Shown here: positions 29,202 to 40,200 of the stretch, piece by piece
Layout of the letters: each line of letters starts with the position of its first letter
Position numbering within the stretch: position 1 is the first letter of the stretch
Source: Fimbriiglobus sp043785105
Lineage (GTDB): Bacteria; Planctomycetota; Planctomycetia; Gemmatales; Gemmataceae
Assembly: GCA_043785105.1 (NCBI GenBank)
Contig: JAYVXO010000218.1
Span: 1 to 64,000, forward strand
DNA length: 64,000 nt
Direction: 5' to 3'
Notes under the pieces: generated by a model
Databases searched by the model: none
Told to the model about the DNA's origin: nothing
Seen by the model: only the letters and a program-made list of their open reading frames with translations
Program-made: the position numbers and the translations under genes

Positions 29202-30182
29202 TCACTCCACAATCACTTCGCCTCCGGCGCGGGTAACCATGTCGCCGATCGTTCGCAACTGGGTGCTTTCGGTCAGGAATCGCACGCTGCCATCGACCAT
29301 CGCGCAGTTCGCACCGCCGTCGTGGAAGCTGTAGAAGAGGTGGCCCCATTCGTTGGAGTTGTTGACGCGCATCGTGCCGGGGATGCTGGCGGTGCCGGTA
29401 CACCATTCGACCCGCTGGCCGATTTCGTAGGGGTTGTCGTTCGTCGCCCACGCGCCGCCACGGGCACGCGCACAAGCGGGGTTGGCCTTGTCCGCCGCTG
29501 CGGGCGTACCCCTCCGACCGCGGTACACGTCCTCCCGCCCCGCACACTCCGCGACCAGAATCGTGTTCGACGTGCCGTCCGTGATGTTGCCGAACGTGTT
29601 CTTGCTCGGGAATTTTTGTAACGCCCCGGTGCGGTCGGATGTGGTCGGGTATTGCTGGGCAACAGGCAGTTCGTTGTTGATGGCGATGTTCACGCCTTCC
29701 GTGATGAAGTAATCCCCGCACGCGCCGATTTTGTCCTGCTCCGGTGCCGTTTCCTTTTTCTGCTGGAGTCGCGGTTGGTTCGGGGTGCTAGGGCAGTTGA
29801 ACACCTTCAACTGTGTGCTAGCCGTCAAGCCGTTCGGCACGACCATGCCCGTCGCCGGGTCGGTCGTGCGCCACCAGTTCACGTTCAGGTTGTAGTTCAC
29901 GTCGTTGACGACGTTGGCTTGTTCCAGAAACGGCAACGTGTCCGGCGCCCAACTGCGTTGCGGCGTGGCATCCCGTTTGGAATAGGGCATGTAGTTGTAA
30001 GCGTTCTCGTGGTTGTGAACCGCGAGCGCGATCTGCTTGATATTGTTCGCACAAGTGGCCCGCGCGGCCGCCCCGCGTACCTTCTGGACCGCCGGCAGCA
30101 ACAACCCGATGAGGACCGCGATAATCGCAATCACCACCAGCAATTCGATCAACGTGAACGCGGATCGCTTGAACATCATCAT
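29202..30182 (-). CDS. DUF1559 pilin-like secreted protein
   Basis: A 326-residue protein with a type IV pilin/pseudopilin prepilin leader: KRSAFTLIELLVVIAIIAVL, the usual F-T-L-I-E-L cleavage site before a hydrophobic helix. After the helix are QKVRGAAARATCANNIKQIALAVHNHE and the DUF1559 C-terminal line NCAMVDGSVRFLTEST, typical of planctomycetes. Such proteins are presumed to build pilus-like or secretion structures on the outside of the cell. The start is at the first of three ATGs preceded by GGAG; a TTG one codon earlier is also possible. The gene stands alone. Confidence 0.92.
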   Translation of the reverse strand: MMMFKRSAFTLIELLVVIAIIAVLIGLLLPAVQKVRGAAARATCANNIKQIALAVHNHENAYNYMPYSKRDATPQRSWAPDTLPFLEQANVVNDVNYNLNVNWWRTTDPATGMVVPNGLTASTQLKVFNCPSTPNQPRLQQKKETAPEQDKIGACGDYFITEGVNIAINNELPVAQQYPTTSDRTGALQKFPSKNTFGNITDGTSNTILVAECAGREDVYRGRRGTPAAADKANPACARARGGAWATNDNPYEIGQRVEWCTGTASIPGTMRVNNSNEWGHLFYSFHDGGANCAMVDGSVRFLTESTQLRTIGDMVTRAGGEVIVE

Positions 30183-30287
30183 CAAAAAACTCCGTTGTCA
30201 CGGGCGACAAACGATTGAACTCCCAAGTTACGACAATACCAGCATCGCAAGAGTTCTTCCAGCATTTCCCACGATCAAACCGACCGA

Positions 30288-32735
30288 TCACACTATCACC
30301 ACGGTGCCGTGAGTGCCATCGACGCGCACCCGTTGGCCAGTGCGGATTTGTTTGGTGATCCCCGGTAGACCCGCAACGGCAGGCAACCCGAACTCGCGCG
30401 CGACAATCGCACCGTGACTGAGAACCCCGCCGGTTTCCATAATTAGCCCCTTCGCATGAACGAACAGCGGCACCCAGGCGGGGTCAGTCGAGGGGCAAAC
30501 GAGAATGTACGGTTCATCCATCTGCAATGGCGCGGTCGGTTCGGTCAACACCAGCGCCAACCCCTCCGCGCTGCCAACAGAAATTGCAATACCTTCAAAC
30601 GTCGTCGCCCCAACAGGCACCGGCTCCGGGCGACCAATCACGTCCAGCGCATCACTGAACACCACCGCTGGCACTTCGAGACTGAGTTCGAGTTGACGTT
30701 GTTTCTTGCGATCCCGAACGACCGTTGTGAAATCCTTCCCCGCAATCAGCTCCGGTAGTTCCGCTGGCACCAAGTAAAACAGATCGCCGCGCAAGGCTGT
30801 GGTTCGCCCCAGTTCGACGAGCGATTTACGAATGACCGCGTACCCCAGCATCAAGGCATTCTTCGCCGCTTCCCGCAACCCCAGGTATACCCGTAAGCGC
30901 TCTGCCCACTGCGTGACGTGGCCACGAGATGGTGCGCTGGGTTGCGCTGGCGCGAGCGCTGCAATCCGGGCAGCAATCTCGTCAAAGCCCACGGACGATC
31001 GTCCGTGGGCGTTCGGTCCGTGGGCGTTCGGTCCGTGAGTTGGTGTTTCGCTCCAGCGCGGTTGCGCCAATTCCATCTCATTCTGGCACCTGTGCCCAAA
31101 CCGCTCCAAAAACGTTCGTTGATCCAGTGTGCCATCCGCAAGCTGTTTCACCGCAACCGCGAGTTCTGCCCCGGTACCGCTTGCGAGTTCGCTGATTGCG
31201 GTCTTGGCACCGGCTTCGCCGAGCTTGGGTTTCAGCAACTCGAACAGGGTGTTCCACGCCAAATCGGCGAAGACGGTCGGTTTCAAACTGTGCCGCGCGA
31301 ATTGAACCAGGGTGCGATCCGTCCAGTGGTGGAAGTGTTTCAACAGTGTTGGCGAATCGAGCTTCGACCAATCTTCACGGAGGGCATCGCGGGCTTCTTG
31401 CACGAACGGCGGGACGATTCGCGTCGTGAACTCATTCGCAAAGGTCGCAGCTAATTTGCGGGTGGTGCTGGACATGGAATTGAGCCGCCACGCAATGCCG
31501 GGTAGGCGTAACCACGCGCGAAGGCCGTCGCGCATGGGGTTTAGCACGGGTTTCGGGTCCAGCGCCAGTCGCGGGTTGGCCTTCAGTTTGTCGAACGGGT
31601 ACTCGATCGGCGGATGGGGAAACTGCATCCGGGGCATCCGCGACAGGTTGCACATCGGGCGGCCCGCGATGAGGTCGAACGCCGATTCGGAACCTAGCGT
31701 CGGGTCGGGACTCGCCCCCAGATCGCGGTTCATGGCGCCGAACCCGCCGTCGGCGCCGATCAACCGTTGCACCACGCCCCACGTCATCGGCAACGGTTCG
31801 GGCAAGACTTCGCTGAGGTTGTACCGCACCCACACCGTGCCACGCGGGTCGGCGATGGATTGCAGTTTGGCGATGACGGCCGCTCGCACGGTTTCGCGGT
31901 CGGTTGCGGTACTCGTTGTGATCGGGCGGGCTTGCAACACGTGGAAGTGGCCGTCGTGCAATGCCCATTCGATGTCACGCGGGTCGCCATAAAACTGCTC
32001 GACGCGGCGACCGAGTTCGGCGAGTTGTGACAGCTCGTTGTCAGTCAGGCACAGCGTGCGGCGTTGTGATTCCGCAACCGTTTCTTCCCCGTGGACAGTG
32101 ATTTTGAGCGTCTTGTCACCGGCGTGTTTGGACACGACCGCGCCGGTGTCGAAGGTCACGTGAAACCGATCGGGGGTGACCTTTCCGGACACGACCGCTT
32201 CGCCCAAGCCCCACGATGCCTCGATGCTCATTCGCGTGCCGGTCGGGTCTTGCGGGTCGCGGGTAAACAGCACGCCGGCGACATCCGCCAGGACCATTTG
32301 TTGCACAACGACCGCCATCGCCAAGCCGGTTTCGTCGATCCCTTTTTGCCGGCGGTAGGCGACGGCTCGATCGGTATGCAACGACTTCCAGCACGATTCA
32401 ATCACAGCCAACACGGCCTCATCACCCAACACGCCCAACCGCGTTTCTTGCTGTCCCGCGAAGCTGGCCTCCGCCCCATCCTCCGCCGTCGCCGACGACC
32501 GCACCGCGACCAACCCAGCCCCGAGTTGGTGATACGCGGCCAAAACCCTTTGCACGAACGCCGCATCCGAACGAAGCCCCGCCGTGAACAGTCGCCGATA
32601 CGCTTCGACGGTCACGACAAACCCGGTCGGCACCGGCAACCCAGCGCGGGCCATCCGCCCCAGACTGAGGGCTTTCCCGCCGACTTGCGGGCCGTCGGTT
32701 TCGGTGATCGCGTCGAAGAACACCACGTCAGCCAT
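30288..32735 (-). CDS. PEP-synthase-like / rifampicin-phosphotransferase-like enzyme
   Basis: An 815-residue enzyme with the pyruvate-phosphate-dikinase N-terminal ATP-grasp fold (GGKALSLGRMARAGLPVPTGFV; AVRSSATAEDGAEASFAGQQE; residues about 15-290), a central region of about 430 residues and a C-terminal swivelling phosphohistidine domain with the active His in GGVLSHGAIVARE (near residue 773). The TIM barrel of true PEP synthase is absent and the His domain is last, an order shared with rifampicin phosphotransferases and related uncharacterised enzymes. A likely reaction is ATP-dependent phosphoryl transfer to a small molecule. An in-frame palindromic repeat lies at 30987-31039 between domains. 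The RNase H gene lies 10 bp upstream and is probably co-transcribed. Confidence 0.85.
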   Translation of the reverse strand: MADVVFFDAITETDGPQVGGKALSLGRMARAGLPVPTGFVVTVEAYRRLFTAGLRSDAAFVQRVLAAYHQLGAGLVAVRSSATAEDGAEASFAGQQETRLGVLGDEAVLAVIESCWKSLHTDRAVAYRRQKGIDETGLAMAVVVQQMVLADVAGVLFTRDPQDPTGTRMSIEASWGLGEAVVSGKVTPDRFHVTFDTGAVVSKHAGDKTLKITVHGEETVAESQRRTLCLTDNELSQLAELGRRVEQFYGDPRDIEWALHDGHFHVLQARPITTSTATDRETVRAAVIAKLQSIADPRGTVWVRYNLSEVLPEPLPMTWGVVQRLIGADGGFGAMNRDLGASPDPTLGSESAFDLIAGRPMCNLSRMPRMQFPHPPIEYPFDKLKANPRLALDPKPVLNPMRDGLRAWLRLPGIAWRLNSMSSTTRKLAATFANEFTTRIVPPFVQEARDALREDWSKLDSPTLLKHFHHWTDRTLVQFARHSLKPTVFADLAWNTLFELLKPKLGEAGAKTAISELASGTGAELAVAVKQLADGTLDQRTFLERFGHRCQNEMELAQPRWSETPTHGPNAHGPNAHGRSSVGFDEIAARIAALAPAQPSAPSRGHVTQWAERLRVYLGLREAAKNALMLGYAVIRKSLVELGRTTALRGDLFYLVPAELPELIAGKDFTTVVRDRKKQRQLELSLEVPAVVFSDALDVIGRPEPVPVGATTFEGIAISVGSAEGLALVLTEPTAPLQMDEPYILVCPSTDPAWVPLFVHAKGLIMETGGVLSHGAIVAREFGLPAVAGLPGITKQIRTGQRVRVDGTHGTVVIV
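30987..31039. repeat. In-frame palindrome centred on GATC plus arm repeats
   Basis: A perfect 24-bp palindrome (30987-31010, arms GCCCACGGAC flanking central GATC) is followed by GTTCG, a second copy of the right arm (31016-31025), GTTCG and a third partial copy (31031-31039). On the coding strand it adds the peptide HGPNAHGPNAHGRSS to the enzyme without breaking the frame. Its sister is the terminator at 7431-7472, which differs by compensatory substitutions. Confidence 0.85.
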
Positions 32736-32745
32736 GAGCGATTTC

Positions 32746-33393
32746 CTACTTGCGTTTCTTTTTCAACACGTCGTGCTTCTTGAGCAACTTGTGAATCTGA
32801 TCCCAGACATCTTCCACCGTGGGCGAGCCTAGCCCGTGCGTCGCCCACGAGTTTGCCGCCGCCGCAAGGCAAGCAATCGCATCATCTCGAAGCGGTTCAG
32901 CGGCGTTCGTGGGAATCGGTAGGGTGACATCTGGTTCCGGTTCGATTGCCGGTGCCTCGGACTTGTCGTCGTGCTTCACCCGAGGTCGCGGGCTGCCGTC
33001 CAGGGCGAGGTTACACAGCCGGTCGGCGTCGCTGTTGAATTCCCGACGGACGTGGGTCAGGGTGAGCTTCTCGAAGTGCTTTCGCAGGCCGCACGCTTCT
33101 TGAAACAGGTCTTGAAGGTCGGCACTCTTGACGCGGTATTCCCCCTTCATTTGCTTCACCATCAACTCGCTATCGCTGTAGACCGCGAGTTTGGGAATGC
33201 CGAGTTCCACGGCCAGTTCGAGTGCGCGAATCAACGCCGTGTACTCCGCCACGTTGTTGGTGGCGGTCCCCAGCCGGTCACACTCTTCGATCGTCGCTTG
33301 CCCCGGTCGGCGTAGCACGAACGCATACGACGCGGGACCGGGGTTCCCCCGCGAGCCGCCGTCAATGTGAACTGTCGGAGTTTGATCGCTCAT
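32746..33393 (-). CDS. Ribonuclease HI-like protein with C-terminal extension
   Basis: A 215-residue protein. The N-terminal 130 residues are an RNase H fold: first Asp in VHIDGGSRGNPGP, Glu in NNVAEYTALI, Asp in AVYSDSELMVKQM and a last acidic residue in FNSDADRLCN. This matches the DEDD set of the bacterial/archaeal RNase HI subfamily that lacks a basic protrusion. The remaining 85 residues are a charged linker and a helical segment unlike RNase HI. It would remove RNA from RNA-DNA hybrids. The PEP-synthase-like gene follows with a 10-bp gap. It is divergent from tsaB, 77 bp apart. Confidence 0.88.
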   Translation of the reverse strand: MSDQTPTVHIDGGSRGNPGPASYAFVLRRPGQATIEECDRLGTATNNVAEYTALIRALELAVELGIPKLAVYSDSELMVKQMKGEYRVKSADLQDLFQEACGLRKHFEKLTLTHVRREFNSDADRLCNLALDGSPRPRVKHDDKSEAPAIEPEPDVTLPIPTNAAEPLRDDAIACLAAAANSWATHGLGSPTVEDVWDQIHKLLKKHDVLKKKRK

Positions 33394-33470
33394 GCCGGTC
33401 GCTCATTTCGCTCATCGGGGTTCGGTCACTGGGAGTTGTAGAATGAACGAAATTGTACTGAGAACCGACG

Positions 33471-34154
33471 ATGAGCGAATGCTGGTTGATAATTGAAACG
33501 TCCAGTCGCGGCGGGCAGGTTGGCCTCGCGGTGGACGGCGTGATTGCGCACAGCGCCCAACTCGACCCCACCCGGCGCAACAACCGGGACTTGGCACCCA
33601 CGACCAGCGCGCTAATGCAAGTGGGCGGATTCACGCCGAAGCAGCTTGCGGGCGTGATGGTCAGCCAGGGGCCGGGGAGTTTCACCGGGCTGCGGGTCGG
33701 CGTGATGTCGGCGAAGATGTTGGCATACGCGACCGGGTGCAAGCTCGTCGCAGTTCCGACGTTCTGGGCCATCGCCGCGCAAACCCCGGCACAATTTGAA
33801 CAGGTCGAAGTGATCGCGGACGGGCTGCAAGGCTTGGTTTACGCGCAACGGTTTCACCACACTGCTGACCGCTGGGAGGCCGCCGAACCGCTGCACCTCG
33901 AACCCGTCACGACCTGGGTAGCGCGGCTGACGCCGGAGGTTTGCGTCACAGGTCCAGGGGTGATCCTGCACGATGCCATCATTCCCCAGACGATTCCTCG
34001 TGCGGAGGTTGCGAACCGTGGACCGGGTTTGCAGGCGCTGTTCCAGATCGGGTCGCGGCTGGCACCACTCTCACGCGGCGACCTGATGCAATTGGAGCCA
34101 CTGTACCTGCGCCCCAGTTCCGCCGAAGAACAAGCCGCCCGTGCCGGGAAGTGA
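33471..34154 (+). CDS. tsaB: TsaB, tRNA N6-threonylcarbamoyladenosine complex subunit
   Basis: A 227-residue ASKHA-fold protein that partners with TsaD (and TsaE) to make the t6A37 modification of tRNAs decoding ANN codons. Characteristic lines are WLIIETSSRGGQVGLAV (residues 5-21), VSQGPGSFTGLRVGVMSAKML and LVAVPTFWAIAAQ. A cysteine replaces the usual leucine in the first strand (CWLIIE), which is minor. The C-terminus ends PLYLRPSSAEEQAARAGK, as is typical. It is divergent from the RNase H gene and followed at once by a strong hairpin. Confidence 0.94.
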   Translation: MSECWLIIETSSRGGQVGLAVDGVIAHSAQLDPTRRNNRDLAPTTSALMQVGGFTPKQLAGVMVSQGPGSFTGLRVGVMSAKMLAYATGCKLVAVPTFWAIAAQTPAQFEQVEVIADGLQGLVYAQRFHHTADRWEAAEPLHLEPVTTWVARLTPEVCVTGPGVILHDAIIPQTIPRAEVANRGPGLQALFQIGSRLAPLSRGDLMQLEPLYLRPSSAEEQAARAGK

Positions 34155-34197
34155 AACGGCAGCGAGCGTGGGACGATTCCCACGCTCGCTGCCGTTT
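34154..34197 (+). terminator. Strong bidirectional hairpin after tsaB
   Basis: A perfect 20-bp stem (AAACGGCAGCGAGCGTGGGA and its complement) with a CGAT loop, then GGTTTTG on the plus strand. It overlaps the tsaB stop codon and lies 19 bp from the convergent end of the giant gene, so it probably terminates both transcripts. Confidence 0.85.
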
Positions 34198-34215
34198 GGT
34201 TTTGCCGAACACGTG

Positions 34216-37200
34216 TTACCCGATGAAGATACCACCGAGGAACGCGGGCTCGAATGGGTTCTGCTCGTCACCAATCTGGCGACGGTTCACGCCGTCTACA
34301 AACCGGAGCCGAGACGCGCTACCGGACCCGCTTGCGATCGCAATATCCGGGACGCCGTCGCCGTTGCGATCGAAGGACGCCACCCGCACTTCGGAGGTGT
34401 ACTGGTCCGCCGACCCGCCGGACGGGAACGCCTCGACTTCGAGCTTCTGGGCTAATGTGACCCCGTCGTAGACCCGGACCAGCGGAGCAGATGGGAAAGC
34501 GATCCCGGTCCCGACCACGATGTCCGAGCGGCCGTTGACGTTGGCCGTGGTGCCGGCGAGGTAAACCCCGCCGGTGTAACTCGGGTCGAAGGCGAAGAAG
34601 CTACTGAGCTGCTGGAAGCCGGCGCCGCCCCAGGTTCGCACCTCGGAGGCCAGCCCGACACCGGGTGCCGTGATGATCTCCGCGATGCCGTCTCCGTTCA
34701 CGTCCCCGGCACCCACTCGTACCCCGCCGCGGAAGCTGGAGTCGTAGGCGAAGTAGTCCCCGATTATCAACCCGGTCTTGCCACTGAACACCGTCACCCG
34801 TGGGCCGCCACCGGGAGCCGTCCCCGTGATAATGTCGGCGTAGCCGTCGCCGTCCACGTCGGCGGCGGTCACGTACAGGCCGTTGCGGAAGTCCGGCTCG
34901 TAGGCGAAGTAGTTGTAAAGTTCGGCCCCGGTCTTGCCATCGAGTACCCGAACTCGTGGCCCACCACCGACACCGGGGACGACGATCAAGTCGTCAATGC
35001 CGTCTCCGTTTACGTCTGCTTCCGCAACTCGGACGCCGCCGGTGAAGGTGGTCTCGTAGACAAAGCTGTCGCTAATTAGAGCATTACTTAGGGCATCGAA
35101 GACCTGGACCCGTGGGCCGCCACCGCCGTCGGCGGCCAAGGCGTACCGTTTGCGGCCGAGCAACCCGAAGTCGAGGCCCACGTTCAGGTTGTTCGCGCTG
35201 ATCGAACCCACCGCCACGGTGCGGGTGTAGACCGGCGAGATGCTGGTCGATTGGAAGCCGTCCGGGGCGGTAATCAGGCGGACCGTATAGGTGCCAGACT
35301 GCACGCCGAAGAAGGTGTAGGCACCGCTCGCGTCCGTCGTTTGCGTCGCAACCTGGGCACCGTTGGCGTCGAACAGGCCCACGACGCCCCCAGCCAATCC
35401 GCGTTCAAAGCTCTCTTTCTTGTTGTTACGGTTCACGTCCAAGTAGACCGTGCCGGACAGCGACGCGAGACGCAGAACAAACACCTGCGTCGGACGGATT
35501 GTGGACCCACTGGTCGTCACGACGGTTTGCGTTCCGTTCGCCAGAACCGACCACCCTGGGCGACCCACGACCTGGACTTGGTAACTGCCCGGAGCGAGGC
35601 CGCCGAAACTGAACCCACCCGTCGCGCCCGTCACCTGGGTGGCAATCACCACACCACCTGGCAGCAGGAGTTGCACAGTCCAACCTTGGGATGGGATGTC
35701 TCCTGGGGTCACCGTGAGGCTGCGATCCAGGTCTTCGATGACTTGACCCGTCACGACACTTGGGAGGTAGTTGCCGAACAGGAAATCGACCGAGGCCCCG
35801 CTCGCCGTGGTGAAGGTCCGCGATGTCGGCGTGGACGCCACGAAGTTCGGCATCAGCACTTCCTGGACCCGGAAGTTACCTGGGCCGACGCCTGCAATCA
35901 CGTAGAAGCCGTTGGCATCCGTCGTGGTGGTTCGCACCACTGCGCCCGTGGCCAAGTTCACGAGTTGAATCGTCCACCCCGCCAAACCCGGTTCGCCGTC
36001 CAGCAAGCGGTTACCGTTGAGGTCGTTAAACACCCGACCCGAGACGTTGATGAGTTGGAAGTCCCCGAAGTTCTGGTTCGGCGTGAGCAACCCACTCGTC
36101 GTGGAGATCGGCCCGAGGTTCGGTGTCGTTTGCGTAAAGCCAGGGAGCGGAGCCTGGTTAACGCGGAACGTACCAGGACCACCCGCCAAGCGGTAGTTCC
36201 CGTTGACGTCCGAAACCGACGTGTTCACAACGGCGTTCGACGCGGTGTTGACCAACTGCAACACTTGGCCTGCCAAGCCGTTCTCACCCGGTTCGCGGAT
36301 GCCGTTGCCGTTGAGGTCTTCAAACACCAAGCCCGTGAACACCGCCTCGCGGAACAGGCCGATCGTCAACCCGGTGATCGGCTTGCCACTGGTGACGAAG
36401 AAGTCGGCGGGGTTCGGGGTCGTCTGGAAGAAGCCGATCGGATCGGCCCCCAGGCGGAACGCGATTGGCCCGGCGATCGGCCCGACGTTGGTGAACTGGA
36501 AGTTCCCACTGGCATCGGTCGTCGTCGTGAAAACCGGGGCCAAGGTAACGGAGTTCAGCAACGAGACCGACCCGCCGACCAACCCGACTTCGCCGGGGTC
36601 TTGGAGGCCGTTGCCGTTAATGTCTTCAAACGCAAACCCGCTGACCGTGGTGCGGGTGAACAGCCCGATGTCTTTGCCGCCAATCGTGCCGCCACTGGTC
36701 ACCAGCGCGGTCGCATCGGGCGACGACTGAGAGTACAGGTTCAACGGGTTCGTAAACCGCACCAAGTACGGCACGGTGTTGCCTGGGCGTTCGAGCGGGA
36801 AGACGGTGGCGAACGAGAAATGTCCACCGGCGTCGCTGTTCACACTGGCAACGACCGCTTTGTTCCGCGGGTCCAGGAGGGAGACGGTCACGTTCGGAAC
36901 GAGCGTGGTTTCGCTCGCCTGCCGGATGCCGTCCCCGTTGGTGTCTTGGTAGACGTCGCCGTTGACGGTCGCCCCGGCGAAGACGCCGATGTTTTGCCCC
37001 GCGTTGTTCGCCCCGCTGAAGACACCCGAGTCCGGGAGAACGGACGAGGTTTGCACAAAGCCCGCTTTATTAACGAGCCGCACGTGGTAGGTGCCGGCCT
37101 TCAACGTAGTCACCTGGTCCCCAAAGGTGTACGCCCCGTTCGCTCCGGTCGTCGTCGTCAGGAACAGGTTATTGGCGGCGTCGAAAAGTTGGACGACCCA

Positions 37201-40200
37201 GTTCGCTTTGCCGACCTCGGTGTTGTTAAACGCACCATCGCCGTTGGTGTCGCCGAACACGGTCCCACTGATCTGGCCCAGTTGGAACAGGCCCACGCGG
37301 GTGTTCTTCTGGTTCGCCGCATCCGTGAAGTTGACCCCGCTAAACACCGGGCCGGTCTGGACCGGAGCCTCGGTCATCTGGAACCCGGCTTTGGAGATCT
37401 GAACACGGTACCCAGCCGGGAACGGTGCGTTCGGACCCACTAAAGTGGGACGGAGTGGGCCGACGCCTAGGAACGTGTAGTTCCCGTTGACATCCGTGGT
37501 CGTGGTGGAGACCAAGGTGTCCGTAGCGTTCAACGTACCGGCTGGCGCGATGAGCGAGACGGTGAAGCCGACGCTCGGGTTCTCGCCCGTGTCGAACGCG
37601 CCGTTTCCGTTGGCATCGACGTAGGATTTCCCGTTGATCGAGATGCGGCGGAAGACGTACATGTCCAGGTTGTTCAACGTCTTCGATTGGTTCATCACCT
37701 GCGTGATCGGCGCGCTGGTGAAGTAGTATTTCGTCGTCTTGTCGATCAACACCGTGCTGGCGTCGGCGGGCTGGAAGGTGTAGGTCGAGTCCGGCAAGCT
37801 CCGGAACACCCACTCGCCGGTTACGGACGTGGTGGTGTTAGCAAACTGCACGGGACCGTTGACCGGCGCGATGTCGAACGCCAGGACCACGGCCCCCGCC
37901 AACTTGGTGTCGCCAGGGGTGTCGTTGACACCGTTGCCGGTTTGGTCTTCGTACACGAGACCGCGAATGTAAGGGCGGATTTGAACTTGCCAAATGCCCC
38001 GGCCAAACGTCGCCGCACTCAGGACGCCCGTCGTGGTGTTCAACTTCACGTCCCGGACCATCACGTCCGGGAGTTGCCCGGCGGTAATGTCCGAACCAGT
38101 CGCCGTCGCCCCGCCACTGGTGCCGAACAATCGGGTCCAAGTCGGCGTGGTCGATGTCGGGTCTGTGAGCTTCCAAACGCCCACGCTAGTCCCGATGTAA
38201 AGGTCATCGTCCGTCTGGAACGTCGGGCTGGTCGGGTTCCCCGGTTGTACGTTCAACTGTCGCGGGTCGAGCGCCAGAGAGAACACGCGGTAGCCCTGCG
38301 CCTCGGCGACCGTTTCCGGCAGGTTCCCGGAAATGTCGGTCCACGTTTCACCGGCGTTGATGCTCCGCCAAACGCGGCCCCCGCCAGATGCGTCGCCCGA
38401 CGTGTCGCAGGTGATGTAAACGATCCGGGCATCAGTCGGGTCAACCGTGATGCTCGTAATGATGCCGCGCAGCGAGTTCGGGTCGGGCACGGACTGACCG
38501 CCCATCGAGGGCGGCAGCAGGTGGTTGATCACGCCGGGGGAAACGTCCCGCCACGGGGGCAGGGGAACGTTTTCGAGCCGCCCGTTCCAGCGGTACAGGG
38601 CCGGGCCGCCGTAAGCCCCCAAGAACGGATCCTGCCACCGGTTCCGGACCGCGACGTAGATCGGGTATAACGAAGGGGATCGACCGTTGGAAATGGCTGT
38701 GATCGTCGGGTTTTGGGATGCGACGATGCCGTTGCCGCCGAAGACGGACCCGCCGAAAATGGGCGGGACGCCGAACGTGACGAACGGCAAGTCGGGACCG
38801 AATTGGGTCCAGTTCTGCCCGCCGTCGGTGCTGGAGTTCACGGCGTTCGTGCCCAGGAACAGCCGGGACTCGTTCACGTCCAGTGGCGAGAGCTGCGGCG
38901 ACGGGTCGGCCGCGAGCGCCGGGTACACGTTCACGGCGATCGGGTTGACCAGCCCGTTCGTGCTCGTGGTCCAGGTCGCCCCGCCGTCCACGGACCGCTG
39001 GAACAGCCCGCCGGCGTTCACGTCATACGCCGACTGGTTGCTGACCCGGTAAACCCGTTGCGGGTTGATCGGGCTGAAAATAACGGTGCCGCCGGACCCA
39101 CGGGCGCCGGCGCCGGCGAGTGGATCCCACCCGTACAAGTCCTTGTAGCTTTGGGCCTCGCCGGGGGTCGTGCTCGTGGGCGAGAACGGGCCGTTGTCCT
39201 GGAACGTCGCGCTGCCGTTGAGGTACGTGCCGCCGATCACGCGGTTGTCGTCCCGTGGTGCCAAGCCGCTGGAGAAGAACTCGCCCACGCCCAAGGCCGT
39301 CGGACCCGTCGTCCCGTTCAAGTTGACCAGCGCCAAGTTGTTCGTCAAGTAGTTGGCGCTGGTCGTCGATGTCGGGTCCGCACTCGGCGTTTGCAGTCGA
39401 TAAACGCCGGATTCGGTGGCGATGAGCAGCCGGCCGGGGTTAATGGGACGCTGGTTCACGTCCTTCGCGCCGGTGTTATCGAACCGCATGTCGCGGATGA
39501 CTTGATAGCCCTCCCCGAACGTGGACGGGATCGTGAGGTTCACCCACACCGGGGGGTTCGTCGCGGCATTGTCGGGGTCGTAATCGGCGTTCGTCAACAC
39601 TTGAATCGAACCGGCGCCCCGGCCGCCGACGAAAATCCGGTTCGGGTTGGTCGGGTCCGCGAGAAGGATCAAGTTGTAAGCGTTGAGAACGTTGGAAATC
39701 CCGGCCGCGGTCGAGCCGACGGCGCCGGGGAACGGGTCCAGCCGCCGGAAGTTGATCCCCGAGTCGTCCGACCGGAACAGTTGGTTCGCCGGCCCGCTCG
39801 TCGAGGACAGCACGTAAATTCGGCTCGGCTGGGTCGGCGTCCCGAGTCCGAACGCCAACCGAATCGACGTGAGCGAGTTACCCGGAACCTGTGTGCTCGT
39901 TCCGCCGAGTGCGATCGAGAAGTTAATCGCGTTCGGGTTTGGCTGTGGGCCGCCGGTCGTGTTCAAGAAGTTCGACGATCGGTAGACGCCCGATACTTGG
40001 CCCGCCCCGCCGACCGCGATGTACCCGACGGCCGGGTTCGTCGGGTCGAGCATGAAGTCCGTAACCGGCACCGTGAGCGGGGTGCCGGTAATGTTCGTGG
40101 AGACGTTTTCCCAGGTCACGCCGGCATCGAGCGAGCGGTAGACACCGCTGAACGGCGCGGTGCCGTAGGTGGATGTCGCGCCGCGGTTGAACACCGCGAA

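Noticed and set aside
35251..37443. A 730-codon plus-strand open frame opposite the giant secreted protein gene
   Set aside because: It is antisense to the SdrD-like modules, rich in Arg and His, and shows no domain or ribosome site. Long antisense frames are expected opposite high-GC, repeat-rich genes. The same holds for 38713-40314.
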